DNA of 64,000 nt from Siphonodentalium dalli (lineage: Eukaryota > Mollusca > Scaphopoda > Gadilida > Siphonodentaliidae). A program made the translations under genes and the position numbers. Below the pieces are notes generated by a model. That model saw nothing but the letters and a program-made list of their open reading frames with translations, was not told the DNA's origin and ran no database searches. Below, one piece after another: positions 9,945 through 21,237 of the stretch. The DNA lies in the NCBI GenBank assembly GCA_032622095.1, contig CP136068.1:157613465-157677464 (forward strand), written 5' to 3'. Numbering within the stretch: position 1 is the stretch's first letter; each line of letters begins with the position of its first letter.

Positions 9945-11268
9945 ATGGCTGTTCATACTGATAGCGTTAATGGCGTCCTTTGGCGTCCTTCACCAGTTTT
10001 ATTCGGGCCCACTAATGCCCCACCACCGTTGTGTTCCGATGATGTGGCGGGTAATGTCCCATCCGTTCTCATAGAAAGCTTAGATCCTTTAGATCCCTAC
10101 AAAGATTTATACCTTACTGCAAATCGGAAAATTCCCGACGACGTTCGAGGGGATCTTCTAGAGCGCACAGTAAGCGCCAACATTCGTGGGGTTAACCCCG
10201 GTAGGATCACAGCGGCTTCTTTAGCGGACAAAGTTCTTGCCGAGATGCCAGGTTCCAATATAACCGCCATTTATCGTGGAAGGTCCATCCGGGATTGGAA
10301 AATCGTTTTCGTCAACAAGGTGGACGTTGAAAAATTCATCCAACTTCAGGAATTCCAACCTTACGGTGATGACTTATTTGTGGGATGGTCGGGTTCCCGT
10401 CAACGGGTCACCACAATACGTATCAACTGGCTACCTTACCATGTACATCACGGAAACGTGTACGAACAATTATGTGGTTTCGGGGAAATAACATACATGG
10501 GATATGATTCCTTTCACAAACAAGGCCGTAAAATTGCAAACGGGGTACGGATTTTGAAGGCAAAGCTATCTGTGGAAGACTTCCAGGCCTTTCCCGATTT
10601 TATAGAGGTGGAGGGCAACACCGGATTGGTGACCGTGGTCGGACGCCCCCCTCTGTGCCTGCGGTGTCGGGGTAGGGGCCATGTTAGGGCCACCTGCCCT
10701 CAGGGTAAACCTAGTTCGTATGCCGGTGCTGCTGGCCGTCACCCGGAGGATGATGAGAGGAAGCTCCCACGGGGGGTAAGGATGTGCAGACCTCGGATGT
10801 GCCGGACACACGCACCCCCCCCCCCCCCCCCCTGGTGAGGATTATTCCGTGCCGCCAGTCTTGTCTCTGTCCCAGTTTCAAGCTCAGTTCGACAATGCAA
10901 TTCCGCCCACTGGGGATATTCGGCCCAGTTTGACTGATTTTGCGGACGATCTTCCTGCTCCACCACCGGAAGTATTGAATTTTCATACTCCTGCGGGAGA
11001 CGTTTTAGCAGTGTCAGGGGGCATTGAGGTGATGGACACTTTCGCCCCCCGGCCAAGCGATTCACGGAAACGTTCCCACGACCATTCAGACGACGAAACA
11101 GACAATAATAAATTGGTTGTGGTTGTCAAACGAGACCTCGCCGCTTCCGAGGACACCATCTTTTGTGATGGTACTGGTTCCTCGTCGGACCCCGGTACCA
11201 TCACGGGAGATGAGAGTTCTCTCGGAGACGGCGTGGTTGAGGATTCAGATGTTTTGTCGGACACTTAA
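9945..11268 (+). pseudogene. E2 ORF1 (gag-like) with frameshift at poly-C tract
   Basis: It starts at MAVHTDSVNG. The central part (VFVNKVDVEKFIQLQEF region) has an RRM-like look, followed by a single zinc knuckle CLRCRGRGHVRATC (C-x2-C-x4-H-x4-C). The frame breaks in a run of 18 C near 10814-10831, where the intact copy d has seven. The rest continues in another frame at 10849-11268 with an acidic Ser/Asp tail ending DVLSDT. In L1/Tx1-type elements ORF1 binds the element RNA (family knowledge). Confidence 0.8.
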
Positions 11269-11405
11269 TTCATACCATTATTATGCTTACAAACTTAAAC
11301 TCAACAAACTCAACTATGTTTGCAACGACTCGGATTAGCCCCCAGATTATGACGACTATTCTTGATTGGCACTTGACCGCGGATTTGTCCACGACTGCCG
11401 ACCTT

Positions 11406-11417
11406 GCCTACTTCTTT
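11406..11417. other. Target-site duplication GCCTACTTCTTT, left
   Basis: A 12-bp duplication bordering E1 copy 4; the right copy is at 12349-12360. The uninterrupted site is seen in E2 copy d at about 53210-53222 (with T for one C). Confidence 0.85.
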
Positions 11418-12348
11418 TTCTTGAATGTAATTTGGGGGGGCTAACCCCGGGATTCTCGAAAGGGTCGAATGACCCTTTCCTTAACCCCTCATTTTTTTGC
11501 CTTTAATTTGGTAACTAAAAAAAAACTAAAAAAAAACAATTTTTGTTTATCTTTTCTTTGTCTTTTTCTTTTTTGGCCTCTTCGCCGGTGGTGGTGCAGA
11601 CGAAGAGGCATCCGAGGGAGAGGTGTAGCTCGTGTTGCTGGTGTCGTCTGTCTTCTTTTCTGACTTCCCCCTCCGGTACTGGATGGCCCCATCAACTACC
11701 CTGTACACTAGGCCAGACGGTACACCAGCGTCTGCCGCTGTGTATATTATTTCGTTATACAACAGCTCGCTGTCTGCCTTGGTTATGGTGTATCTTTGAT
11801 GTTTTGCTTCAGCCGCGTGTACTCGGCGATTAAAGGCATCTCTTAATAGATGGAGCTGCTCTTCTCTGTCTGGTGGTTCACCCTCCCTGGTGGTGGAACT
11901 GGGGGACACCGGGATGTTCTCGTAATCCGGTGTCCGAGGTGTGAAGCTGTCCAGTTCCACGTCGAAGCTGGCGGCAGGAACATCTGGGGTGGTGTCCACG
12001 TCCCTGTCTCCGCAAGCCTCGACGACGACAGCAGCGACCTCCGGCAGATCCACGGAGTCCCTGCTAGCTGGTTCAATGTCGTCAGTCTCCACGCAGGTCG
12101 AGTCGTCTGGGCGTCTCTCAGACAACTTCGACCCGCCGGCTATGACTATAGACGGCTGAGCCACACGGGGAGGGGTGACCGGTCGATCCACGGTCACCCC
12201 CTTCTGCTTCTTCCATTTAGCCCGTCTGGCGGCGTCCCTTCTTTTTCTAGTAGGCGTCTTCTTCTTGGGAGGCCCCTTCCCGACATTCATGAAACAGGAG
12301 GCAGTCCTGGAGTTGGTGTCCCGGGTCTGTGATTTCTGGTTTCCTCCA
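11418..12348 (-). mobile_element. E1 retroelement copy 4, divergent subfamily, 5'-truncated
   Basis: A 931-bp minus-strand insertion between ORF1 and ORF2 of E2 copy a, with a 12-bp target duplication. The 3' end differs in sequence from copies 1-3 but is again two hairpins: GAAAGGGTC facing GACCCTTTC, and a GGGGTTA-type stem near 11438-11500. The coding region shares the N-terminal half with other E1 copies. The 5' terminus found in copies 1 and 2 is missing. Confidence 0.8.
11547..12290 (-). CDS. E1 ORF protein, divergent C-terminus (247 aa)
   Basis: It starts MNVGKGPPKKKTPTRKRR. It lacks the first roughly 65 residues seen in copies 1 and 2 (MELIP region) because the element is truncated, so this ATG is internal relative to them. 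The basic RRDAARRAKWKK segment and the PDDSTCVETDD to SFDVELDS middle are conserved. The C-terminal domain is new: a helical stretch (LHLLRDAFNRRVHAAEAKH) followed by GVPSGLVYRVVDGAIQYRRG, ending in PKKKKTKKR. No enzymatic motif seen. Confidence 0.6.
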   Translation of the reverse strand: MNVGKGPPKKKTPTRKRRDAARRAKWKKQKGVTVDRPVTPPRVAQPSIVIAGGSKLSERRPDDSTCVETDDIEPASRDSVDLPEVAAVVVEACGDRDVDTTPDVPAASFDVELDSFTPRTPDYENIPVSPSSTTREGEPPDREEQLHLLRDAFNRRVHAAEAKHQRYTITKADSELLYNEIIYTAADAGVPSGLVYRVVDGAIQYRRGKSEKKTDDTSNTSYTSPSDASSSAPPPAKRPKKKKTKKR

Positions 12349-12360
12349 GCCTACTTCTTT
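12349..12360. other. Target-site duplication GCCTACTTCTTT, right
   Basis: Matches 11406-11417 exactly and marks the 5' side of E1 copy 4. Confidence 0.85.
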
Positions 12361-12577
12361 CCACTTATGCCGGACTTATTATGGTCTGGCAGTCACTCAG
12401 GGTATGGTTGTATCGTTTCCTATTATTTAGGTATTGTATGGTTTCGTTTACGTCCGTGCTTATTGTTTTTTATTTATTTCGGTACATTTTGCTTTATTTA
12501 TTTATCTTATATTTTCCTTATTTCTGATATGTTTAGTTTTGTTGTTTGTGTTCAGTTCTTCCCTTATTTGCCCCAAC

Positions 12578-13362
12578 ATGGATGGGATTAAAATATCTAC
12601 CCCAACGATATTCCTATCTTTTACACAAATTGTTTAAAGTCCTTGCGACTTATGGAAATGAATCCACCTTCCGATCATTTTAATTTTCTAACTTCCAAGG
12701 ATATGTACCGACATCTTTTGCAATCGGTCATTTCTCTGCCTTCACTAAGGCTCAAATACCCACAATTGCCTTTAAATTTGGTATGGCACAATCTTCATAA
12801 CCCCGCCATTGATCCTCTGGTTCGGGGTATCATGTATCGTTTAATACATGGGGTTCTTTATACGAGAGATAGATTAGCAAAATACTATGGACAAAGGGTA
12901 CTCAAAAACTGCCCTTTGTGCCTTCAATTTCCGGAGAACGTAGAGCATCTTTTCGTTCATTGTTCAGTTGTTCAAGCACTTTGGGACCTCGTCTTTGGTT
13001 GGCTCAAACCTCTAATACCGCATGAACGGTTTCGCACACACCTTGGGTTTATTCGGTTTTTGTTAATTCGAGCCCGTGATCCGAATCATCGAGCATTAGC
13101 GCTCGTTCTCATTACTGAAGCCGTGGCCACTATTTGGCTCTTTAGAAACCGCATACATCATGCTCAAAAATTCCTTCAAACACGGCCGACGATTTCTCAA
13201 CCATCACACGTATTTATTTTGCGATATTTATCCCGGATCCGCACTCACGTGCTCATTGACAAATTACGTATGTCCCTCACTTCTTTTGAAGAGCTTTGGC
13301 TCCAAACAACAGATATATGTGAACTGAATGCCACCGATGACTCTATCCATTTCAATATTTAG
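12578..13362 (+). pseudogene. E2 ORF2 remnant, internally deleted
   Basis: The ORF2 start MDGIKIS (12578) is joined after about 21 bases to sequence matching copy c at about 50115. Most of the endonuclease and all of the reverse transcriptase are therefore missing. From 12643 a 239-residue C-terminal frame survives, with the zinc-finger-like CPLCLQFPENVEHLFVHC and the end DICELNATDDSIHFNI. The deletion removes about 2.7 kb relative to copy c. Confidence 0.85.
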
Positions 13363-13450
13363 TTATCTTTATTTAGATTGTCTCCTTTTGGTGACTTCAC
13401 TTACGCCCGTGTAATACGCGGGTGTCCTACATATTACATTGTAATTCAAC

Positions 13451-13462
13451 CGTTAATTATTT
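13451..13462. other. Target-site duplication CGTTAATTATTT, left
   Basis: A 12-bp duplication flanking E3 within the E2 3'UTR; the second copy is at 17126-17137. Confidence 0.85.
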
Positions 13463-13463
13463 C

Positions 13464-15596
13464 GCTGCCAAACTCGGAATCGAAACCAAAGTAGGCGCCG
13501 ATGTTGGAAGTGATCACCTCCCGCTCGAACTAACAATTACAAAAGTAAAACCGAAAACAACTAAATCAATATTTCGCAGAAATCTCAGCAAAGCAGACTG
13601 GGACCTCTTTCAACAAGAAATAATAAGCAACCTTTCAAATTCCCCTCTTACCAGACCAAAGGAACTAGAATCTGCTGCACTAGATATATGTAAATGCCTA
13701 ACAAACGCCCTAGATAAAGCTTGCCCCAAAACGGAGGTAAAACCCCATACCTGGAGGGTCTCTAGCGAAACTTTAGCACTCATAAGACTTAAAAGGAAAA
13801 CCAGGAGACTTTCGGCTAAAAACCCTGACCATGCAGAATATAAAACACTTTACAATAATCTCAATAGGCAAGTAAAACAAAAAATCAAAGAGGAAAAAGC
13901 TAAATCATGGGAAAAAATCACATCCAGCCTTAATGAACGGGAAATGGATAGAAAATTTTGGCAAACATTCAAAACCCTAACAGGCCAAGGCAAATCAGAA
14001 ACGGAAAATTCAAAACAGATTCAAGGAAAAAATGGGAAAAAATCAGAAAATAATTTTGAGAAAGCCCAAATCTTCGCCGAGAGCCTCAGGGATATCCATA
14101 AAATGCACGAAGGGGATATATTTAATAGGGGCTTCAAACATAAAGTCAATGACTTCATAGACGATAATATTGAATTCTACTCACCATTACTGGAAGAAGT
14201 AGATGAGCCGGGAGATGGGGATCCTCTTGTAGCCGAAATCACTAATCAGGAAGTAAGACTAAATCTCAAAAAAGGCAAACCCAACAAAGCCCCAGGGGAT
14301 GATGAAATCACCTATGGAATACTTAAGCAAGCCCCTGAAATCCTATTTAATAGACTAACCACACTATATACTAAATGCATGAGGCTAGGCTATTATCCCA
14401 AAATATGGAAAAATGCAATAGGAACCATGATACCTAAGCCTGGGAAAGACCACACGATACCCACAAACTATAGACCAATAAGCCTATTACAATGTACGGG
14501 CAAACTCTTCGAAAGGGTAATCAGCAGCAGAATCAAATCCCATCTCGAGGGTACCAACTTTTTCAATAAATTCCAAAGGGCTTACCGGGAAGGAAAAGAG
14601 GGCATTGAACATGTATATAGACTCACAGAGGATATTAAAACGGCAATGAATAGAGAATGGGAAACCGGGGCTATATTCTTAGATGTAGAAAAAGCGTTTG
14701 ATTCAGTATGGCACAATGGTCTAAGGTATAAACTAAGAATGACAACTGACCTCCCCCAAAAAATGGTTAGACTCCTATCATCATTTCTCACACACAGAAC
14801 TATTAAAGTAAAAATAAAAGATGAACTTTCAGAAAGCGTCCCTTTAAAGGCCGGAACCCCCCAAGGATCAGTACTCAGCCCTCTGCTATTTTTAATATAC
14901 GTTAATGACATACCCAATGACCCTACATCAAGTGTCCAAATATCTCAATTTGCTGACGACCTTGGACTGTGGACGTCTGGCAAATCAGTAAAATATATAG
15001 AACATAGACTTCAGAACCAGCTCCATAGACTAGAAAAATGGTGTTCAAAATGGAGAATCAAATTAAATCCACTTAAAACGCAATTAATCGTATTTGGGAA
15101 CAAACACAATTACTCCAAACCCGAACTCTCTCTTTTTGACACAGCCATCAAACAATCTAACGAAGCCAATTTCCTTGGATTCACTCTAGACTCACGCCTT
15201 AAATTTAAAAAACACCTAACCAATATCTCCACCAAAGCTAGACAAAGAACCTCCCTTTTAACTAGACTTCGGGGCACTGGGTGGGGGGTCAATCAATCCA
15301 CTTTAATCAAAGTATACAAACAATTCATCAGACCAGTCATGGAATATGGGGCAATTATCACAGCATCTTGTAAACCTACTCTGCTTAATAAATTACAAGT
15401 CGCACAGAATATGGCCATCAGAATGTCACTTCAAGCGCCATATAGAACCCCTATAACGGTACTCCATCTAACGGCAGACGTCCCCTATATACAGGATAGA
15501 CTAAACTATCTAGCTGAAGAAACTTTGAATAGATTAAATGGCACGATCCTAATGAATGAACTTGGCATCAGGAAGACAATCCTCACTAAACGTTAA
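13464..15596 (+). CDS. E3 ORF2 reverse transcriptase, lacking most of the endonuclease (about 710 aa)
   Basis: The open frame enters from E2 sequence; the element's own codons start at 13464. GSDHLPLELTI near the start is the last motif of an APE-type endonuclease. The reverse-transcriptase motifs follow in order: KAPGDDEITYGIL, NYRPISLLQCTGKLFERVI, FLDVEKAFDSVWHNGL, GTPQGSVLSPLLFLIYVNDI, and the catalytic QFADD (about 14949-14960). NFLGFTLDSRLKFKKHL and ADVPYIQDRLNYLAEE come after. These resemble the jockey clade. Without the endonuclease it is not autonomous, but the polymerase frame is uninterrupted, suggesting a recent insertion. Confidence 0.85.
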   Translation, partial: AAKLGIETKVGADVGSDHLPLELTITKVKPKTTKSIFRRNLSKADWDLFQQEIISNLSNSPLTRPKELESAALDICKCLTNALDKACPKTEVKPHTWRVSSETLALIRLKRKTRRLSAKNPDHAEYKTLYNNLNRQVKQKIKEEKAKSWEKITSSLNEREMDRKFWQTFKTLTGQGKSETENSKQIQGKNGKKSENNFEKAQIFAESLRDIHKMHEGDIFNRGFKHKVNDFIDDNIEFYSPLLEEVDEPGDGDPLVAEITNQEVRLNLKKGKPNKAPGDDEITYGILKQAPEILFNRLTTLYTKCMRLGYYPKIWKNAIGTMIPKPGKDHTIPTNYRPISLLQCTGKLFERVISSRIKSHLEGTNFFNKFQRAYREGKEGIEHVYRLTEDIKTAMNREWETGAIFLDVEKAFDSVWHNGLRYKLRMTTDLPQKMVRLLSSFLTHRTIKVKIKDELSESVPLKAGTPQGSVLSPLLFLIYVNDIPNDPTSSVQISQFADDLGLWTSGKSVKYIEHRLQNQLHRLEKWCSKWRIKLNPLKTQLIVFGNKHNYSKPELSLFDTAIKQSNEANFLGFTLDSRLKFKKHLTNISTKARQRTSLLTRLRGTGWGVNQSTLIKVYKQFIRPVMEYGAIITASCKPTLLNKLQVAQNMAIRMSLQAPYRTPITVLHLTADVPYIQDRLNYLAEETLNRLNGTILMNELGIRKTILTKR

Positions 15597-15676
15597 CCTG
15601 GGAGCTTAGACAACCCCCAGCAAACTACGAGGAAACAATTTGATATATGAACAATCGACTTTACCAACATCAATAG

Positions 15677-15947
15677 CGGGTAGCGGGCTCACGCCCTATA
15701 TGGCTCCTCGGGCGCTGACAAATGCCCTTGGGCGGCGTAAATACGCATTTCGTGGCCGTAGCATAAGCCATTGAGTAATTATCTCCAAAAAAAAAAACTG
15801 TATTACAAACTGACTAACACCAAACTTAAAACATAGGTTAGCGGGCTCAGGCCCTAGATGGCTCCTTGGGCGCTGATGAATGTCCTCGGGCGGTGTAGAT
15901 ACCCTTTTGGTGACCGTAGTATAAGCCATCGAACAATTATCTCCTCT
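15677..15947 (+). repeat. Two direct repeats of about 107 bp in the E3 3' region
   Basis: Copies at about 15677-15787 and 15841-15947 share GCGGGCTC, ATGGCTCC, GGGCGCTGA, TAAGCCAT and AATTATCTCC. They lie just downstream of the stop codon. Hairpin potential is high (GGGCTC/GCCC). Confidence 0.75.
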
Positions 15948-17125
15948 AAACCAACTAACTAACTGCCAATCTTGTAACATTTACAGAAGCTAGCGCTCGT
16001 GTCTAACACATTCCACTCACCCGACAACACCTATCGAGCGGGATCCGGCATAAAAACCGACCCAGCACTTTGCTTGGGGTGGGGTGCAAGGAAACTTCAG
16101 ACCCATAAGTGGTCACCAAAGCTCTCATCGAGTTCAGGCCGGACATATACCTACATATGTTCGGCCTGCTTGCTGCTCTGCGATTTTCTTCGGGAGGCCA
16201 GGAACGGCCCATCAAGAACACATTGTAATTATCATTTTGTACATTCATATTTTTACATAATACAAATAAAACAACCAAAAAATCATATAAACCAAAAAAA
16301 AATATATATATATATATATGTTCACCGTACAATAATTATATATATTGATGTATATGTATATGTTCATTATCGTACAAAATTTCTACAGCGAATAAAAATC
16401 TGAATAAACACTGTATATGATTGTTAAAATATCATCTCTCTCTCTCTATCATCTCGGGTGTTCGCGCTCTTCTACTCTTCTGCCCGCCCACCCCTTGTAT
16501 TCCTGCAATCATACATCTCTGTACATAACCATTCACATACATCGTCAACAATTAAAGTTTATCTTGTACATAATCTCTAGATTTGCTTCACTTGTTGTAA
16601 CCCAAATAACTCTGCACATAAAATTGTCAGAGTCTTCACTTACGCCCGTGCTACGGGTCCAAACAGAAACAACGAAATAAATAAAACATACTGTCTCTGC
16701 GCATTTGTCTATAGCAGAATAGCGGTATGATGGCGCATTGAAACACATTGAATCACATGCTCTGCCTTGCGGTTGTCGTTTTTTAAACAACTAACAAACT
16801 AACACTATTTTAAAATTTTAACACGGGGCCCCGCTCCTTTTTCAGCGCACCAGATGACACGCTCAGCCCAACCATAATTAAAGGGACCCACCGGGACACC
16901 CCTCTCACCCCATATTAAAGCTCGTGGGCTCTTCCCTAAATAATCCATCCAATTAATTCAATCAACGAAATAACATTAACTCATTATGTCCGTTTTTGCC
17001 GTGTTCAGACATGATTGTTTTCTGTGTGCTATATCTCCAACAACAACAAATCGGGGGGTGAAGGAGAAGATCACTCGATCTTTTCGACCATCCCGGGCGC
17101 TTCGCGCCCACTTACTCTACTACTA

Positions 17126-17137
17126 CGTTAATTATTT
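17126..17137. other. Target-site duplication CGTTAATTATTT, right
   Basis: Identical to 13451-13462; the E2 3'UTR resumes here with TGCGACTCGTTCGC. Confidence 0.85.
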
Positions 17138-18154
<1,017 letters not shown>

Positions 18155-18186
18155 ACTGTCTGATCACTTATCAGAAACTCAACGGC

Positions 18187-18650
18187 GAAAACCGGTTTCC
18201 ACACAGTTGCCACGGCACAAAAATCTAAAGCGCACCTTACAACGACACCATGAGCAAGGAATTCCGATAACTCGTCTTTGGTATGGGAACTTGAAAGTAG
18301 TTTTTGCATGGAAACATTCGAATTTTTTGTGCTGCTAGTGATATGGTTGCTCACACTTGGCTTATTTCCAAGTCTCCTTATTCTCGTTGTCGTCTTCAGT
18401 GAGTTTTCAACATCGTAGCGATCGAATATCACATGACACTCATCAAACTTAGCAAAATACTTCTTGTCCATGTTATCATAGAAGTGTTGAGCTAAGTCCC
18501 CACACGTAGTGACGGATACAGGCGTGTGGAGCGCTTGAACTTCAGCCATGGCGTCGACAATTGCAACCCTCTCAGACTTCCGGTGTAAACAAGAAATGTC
18601 AAATTGTTTCTGTGTTTCTGTCTTCAAGTTATGCGTGTTTTCTCGAAAAT
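18187..18650 (-). pseudogene. Fragment of an uncharacterised conserved protein, antisense to H3
   Basis: The minus-strand frame reads VTTCGDLAQHFYDN, then CHVIFDRYDVENSLKTTTR, IRRLGNKPSVSNHI and SMQKLLSSSHTKDELSEFLA. This resembles a large invertebrate protein family with an IFDRYDxxxSLK motif that I recognise from molluscs and cnidarians but whose function I do not know. The frame runs straight into the H3 3' stem-loop remnant at 18184, so it is a fragment. The same piece lies at 55541-55990. It may have been carried in with E4 or be a separate insertion. Confidence 0.5.
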
Positions 18651-18965
18651 CGGACAAGGTATCGATGTTTGAATATGTTCTAGTGTTTGCGGAATTTCTC
18701 AGGTACAAGATGGTGACAAGATCAAGATTCGCTTAACCGGTATGTTTGGACTGTGCCGGTATGATGTTTCTTCATTTCAATATTATCGTAATCATGCTTA
18801 ATGATATAGCCACCATTACCCCTTGTCCAAATTGGCCAATGAACTGTACTCACGTGTACGCTGTCAGTACAGAAATTCTCGTCGTGTGAAATCGTCACGC
18901 TTGATCAACTGTTTAGGGGATTCCCCGATGACATTCAATAACCAGCGGTTGTGAAAATTCGACAA

Positions 18966-20555
18966 ATGACAATGGGTGATTCAAGCCGCCAACGGTCACT
19001 AGCGATGTGTTTATCGGTGTGGTACGATAGCATTGAGTCACAGCAACACACCCGTAAACAAGAGGACTCTACTAAAGTAACCGACAATCTACAAGCTGTG
19101 TTACTGTTCATTAACTCAACAACGCAAGATGTGTTTACGTCCACAATAATAGAATTTGTTGCTAACCAAGATAAACTTTTAGATACTCTCCGCGACAACG
19201 TATTCATGCATGCAACAATTGACAATAGCTTTCCATATGACTCTTCCTCATCAATGAATCAACGCGTTGTTCGAAGTTTAACCGGTGATCATATTATTGA
19301 CAAAAACAGTCGTAATATGAGAATGGCAGTGGATATATACAAACTAATGAAATTTTTGGTCGATAAGGATGGGGATAACATCAATGACGTTATAAGTAAA
19401 GGTGTTAGAAATAAAAGTGTTAGCCGTCCTTCAATATCAAGCATGCCTGTAATCGACGACGACCAGGCAATCTCCAATGTGAACGTCAACAGCTCGATTG
19501 TGAAAATCCTCCGAGATATATCTCTGATAAAAACGGAAAATGAAAAATTCCATAAAGACTTCTCCGAACGTATTCCGAAGTTGGATTCAACAATAGCTCA
19601 AATGGAAGCCCGATTAGATAAAATTGATGAAAAACTATGTATTGTAAAAGATGTGAACCAACTCAAAAAAGATGTTGCGAATGTAAATACTAAAATAAAA
19701 ACAATGGATGAAGACTTAGAAAGTGTGAAATTAACAATGGAAAGAATACAAGATGAAAAATACTCTGGTGTGAAAAGATTAAAAAGTGAAATTGTCGGCG
19801 TCAAATCGGATGTGGGTACCATAGTAAATGGGTTGGAGGAGTTTAGTCGTAAACAAAAAAGCTTTGAAGGACAACTATCAACATTAAAGGATTTAGTAAA
19901 TAAAAAGCATGTTCAACCAACACACTCCTGCGATAAACTAATGAATGAAACAATTAAAAATAACGTGAATATAATGAAAGATGAATTCCGGAACTTCACC
20001 ACAAGCGTGACTAATAACCTCCAGGTATTTGTGGAATGTGTGAGTGTTTCAATGGACAATGTATCCAAAACTCAACGCGACATATCAGACACACTCAATA
20101 AAATGATGGATGCATTCCTTGCTTATGATGATACATGTGACCGCTCTCAGGCCAGTGATGAAGCTTCAGTGGATGATTCACATTCCAGTGCCCCAAATGA
20201 TGTATCCTATGAATCCAGAGTTCCATCATATGAAGATAATCGCAGACATAACGCCTCGAACAATACAAGAAGCCCGCGATATTCGGACAATGAACCTGAT
20301 GACTATTACTTTAACAAGCAAGATGGCCCGATTAAAACATCACAGGTATTCCTTGGTGGTTTCTCCAACCGAGTGACAATTCACGACATCAAGAAACACT
20401 TACTGTACGAAAACGTACGTTTCACTGTTATCCGGATGTTAAGAGGAAACACGGCTCGTATCAACATTTGTGACGATTATCTGGACAACGTTCTCGCATC
20501 TATAACTTCTGGCCAAAAGGAGCAATCTGCAGAATGTGGGTCCACAAAATCGTGA
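18966..20555 (+). CDS. E4 ORF1, coiled-coil protein (about 529 aa)
   Basis: It starts MTMGDSSRQRSLAMC. The first 150 residues are globular-looking. Heptad-like helices follow (about residues 180-330, e.g. LDSTIAQMEARLDKIDEKL), then an acidic Ser/Asp/Asn-rich linker. The C-terminal block QVFLGGFSNRVTIHDIKKHL resembles an RNA-recognition-type domain of LINE ORF1 proteins. In copy b the C-terminus continues to a FWPKGAICRMW motif. Here a short indel near 20505 shifts the frame and the last residues differ, so this copy has a damaged tail. Expected role: RNA binding and chaperoning of the element transcript. Confidence 0.7.
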   Translation: MTMGDSSRQRSLAMCLSVWYDSIESQQHTRKQEDSTKVTDNLQAVLLFINSTTQDVFTSTIIEFVANQDKLLDTLRDNVFMHATIDNSFPYDSSSSMNQRVVRSLTGDHIIDKNSRNMRMAVDIYKLMKFLVDKDGDNINDVISKGVRNKSVSRPSISSMPVIDDDQAISNVNVNSSIVKILRDISLIKTENEKFHKDFSERIPKLDSTIAQMEARLDKIDEKLCIVKDVNQLKKDVANVNTKIKTMDEDLESVKLTMERIQDEKYSGVKRLKSEIVGVKSDVGTIVNGLEEFSRKQKSFEGQLSTLKDLVNKKHVQPTHSCDKLMNETIKNNVNIMKDEFRNFTTSVTNNLQVFVECVSVSMDNVSKTQRDISDTLNKMMDAFLAYDDTCDRSQASDEASVDDSHSSAPNDVSYESRVPSYEDNRRHNASNNTRSPRYSDNEPDDYYFNKQDGPIKTSQVFLGGFSNRVTIHDIKKHLLYENVRFTVIRMLRGNTARINICDDYLDNVLASITSGQKEQSAECGSTKS

Positions 20556-20633
20556 CTAGTCAATGCATGTATGCATATATGATTCTGCTCACTTATTTAT
20601 GTTGTATTTACATTGCATATACATGATTCAACA

Positions 20634-20807
20634 ATGCGTTATACGACTTTGCTGTTGACATTAATATGTCTAATTACAAGTATAAATGTAACAACTAATA
20701 GTATCACATTAACAGTAGTTGAATGCAAACGCGTGATGGAATCTCCTGAATTAAAGGCACGTGCGGCCTTAATTGTCGAAAATATTCATATTTGTTCCAA
20801 ACCGTAA
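20634..20807 (+). CDS. Small ORF between E4 ORF1 and ORF2, hydrophobic N-terminus (57 aa)
   Basis: MRYTTLLLTLICLITSIN looks like a signal peptide, but nothing else about the frame is recognisable. In copy b the same start runs in frame directly into ORF2 because the 20756-21242 segment is absent. It may be only the accidental leader of ORF2; no function is proposed. Confidence 0.25.
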   Translation: MRYTTLLLTLICLITSINVTTNSITLTVVECKRVMESPELKARAALIVENIHICSKP

Positions 20808-21237
20808 ACAGAAAAACAGTAAAACGCATACAGTTCCGTTCATATATACCATGACCATCGCGTAAACGGCATGTTATCATAAAGACCTACTATATTTTAC
20901 CTAAGCAAGAGCACAATGAAGACAACACAATGCTACTGGCTAATCGCACACAAATGGCATAAACGCTCTTTATTAGTTCCATATCAGGTATTCACCAACA
21001 AGGAACGCTCTTTATGTTTACCATCATAATATAAACAAACACCAGAAAAGTAACTTTTTACGCTTTTGTTTACATAACAATGGTCAAACATATGACAATA
21101 ACATACTGTTTATGCGATATTTTTTATTTGTATACGGACAAAGTATATCTACATTTTGATGTTATTTCTGTTTGTGGCGGTTTTTGACGGGTGGAGATAT
21201 TTTCACAGGATACCCACCGCCAAGGCCAACCGTGTCT
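20756..21237. other. Indel of about 487 bp between the E4 copies, bounded by TTAAA
   Basis: Present in copy a and absent in copy b, where a single TTAAA joins the flanks (58096-58100). The segment is AT-rich and non-coding apart from the end of the small ORF. Its inner ends are weakly inverted: AGGCACG with GGCCTT on the left, and the complement of AAGGCC with CGTGTCT on the right. It is either a small TTAA-targeted insertion in copy a or a microhomology deletion in copy b. Confidence 0.5.

Larger units (their letters stand above)
13463..17125 (+). mobile_element. E3 jockey-like LINE, 5'-truncated insertion
   Basis: A 3663-bp insertion into the E2 copy a 3'UTR, flanked by a 12-bp target duplication. 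It begins inside the endonuclease domain, which is classic 5' truncation. It carries the reverse-transcriptase frame and a long 3' region (15597-17125) ending GGGCGCTTCGCGCC plus a CTACTACTA tail. The same 3' region occurs antisense at 6291-7642. Confidence 0.85.

Noticed and set aside
13422-13463. N-terminal extension of the E3 reverse-transcriptase frame
   Set aside because: The first 14 codons come from E2 3'UTR sequence and the target duplication, so they are not part of the E3 protein.
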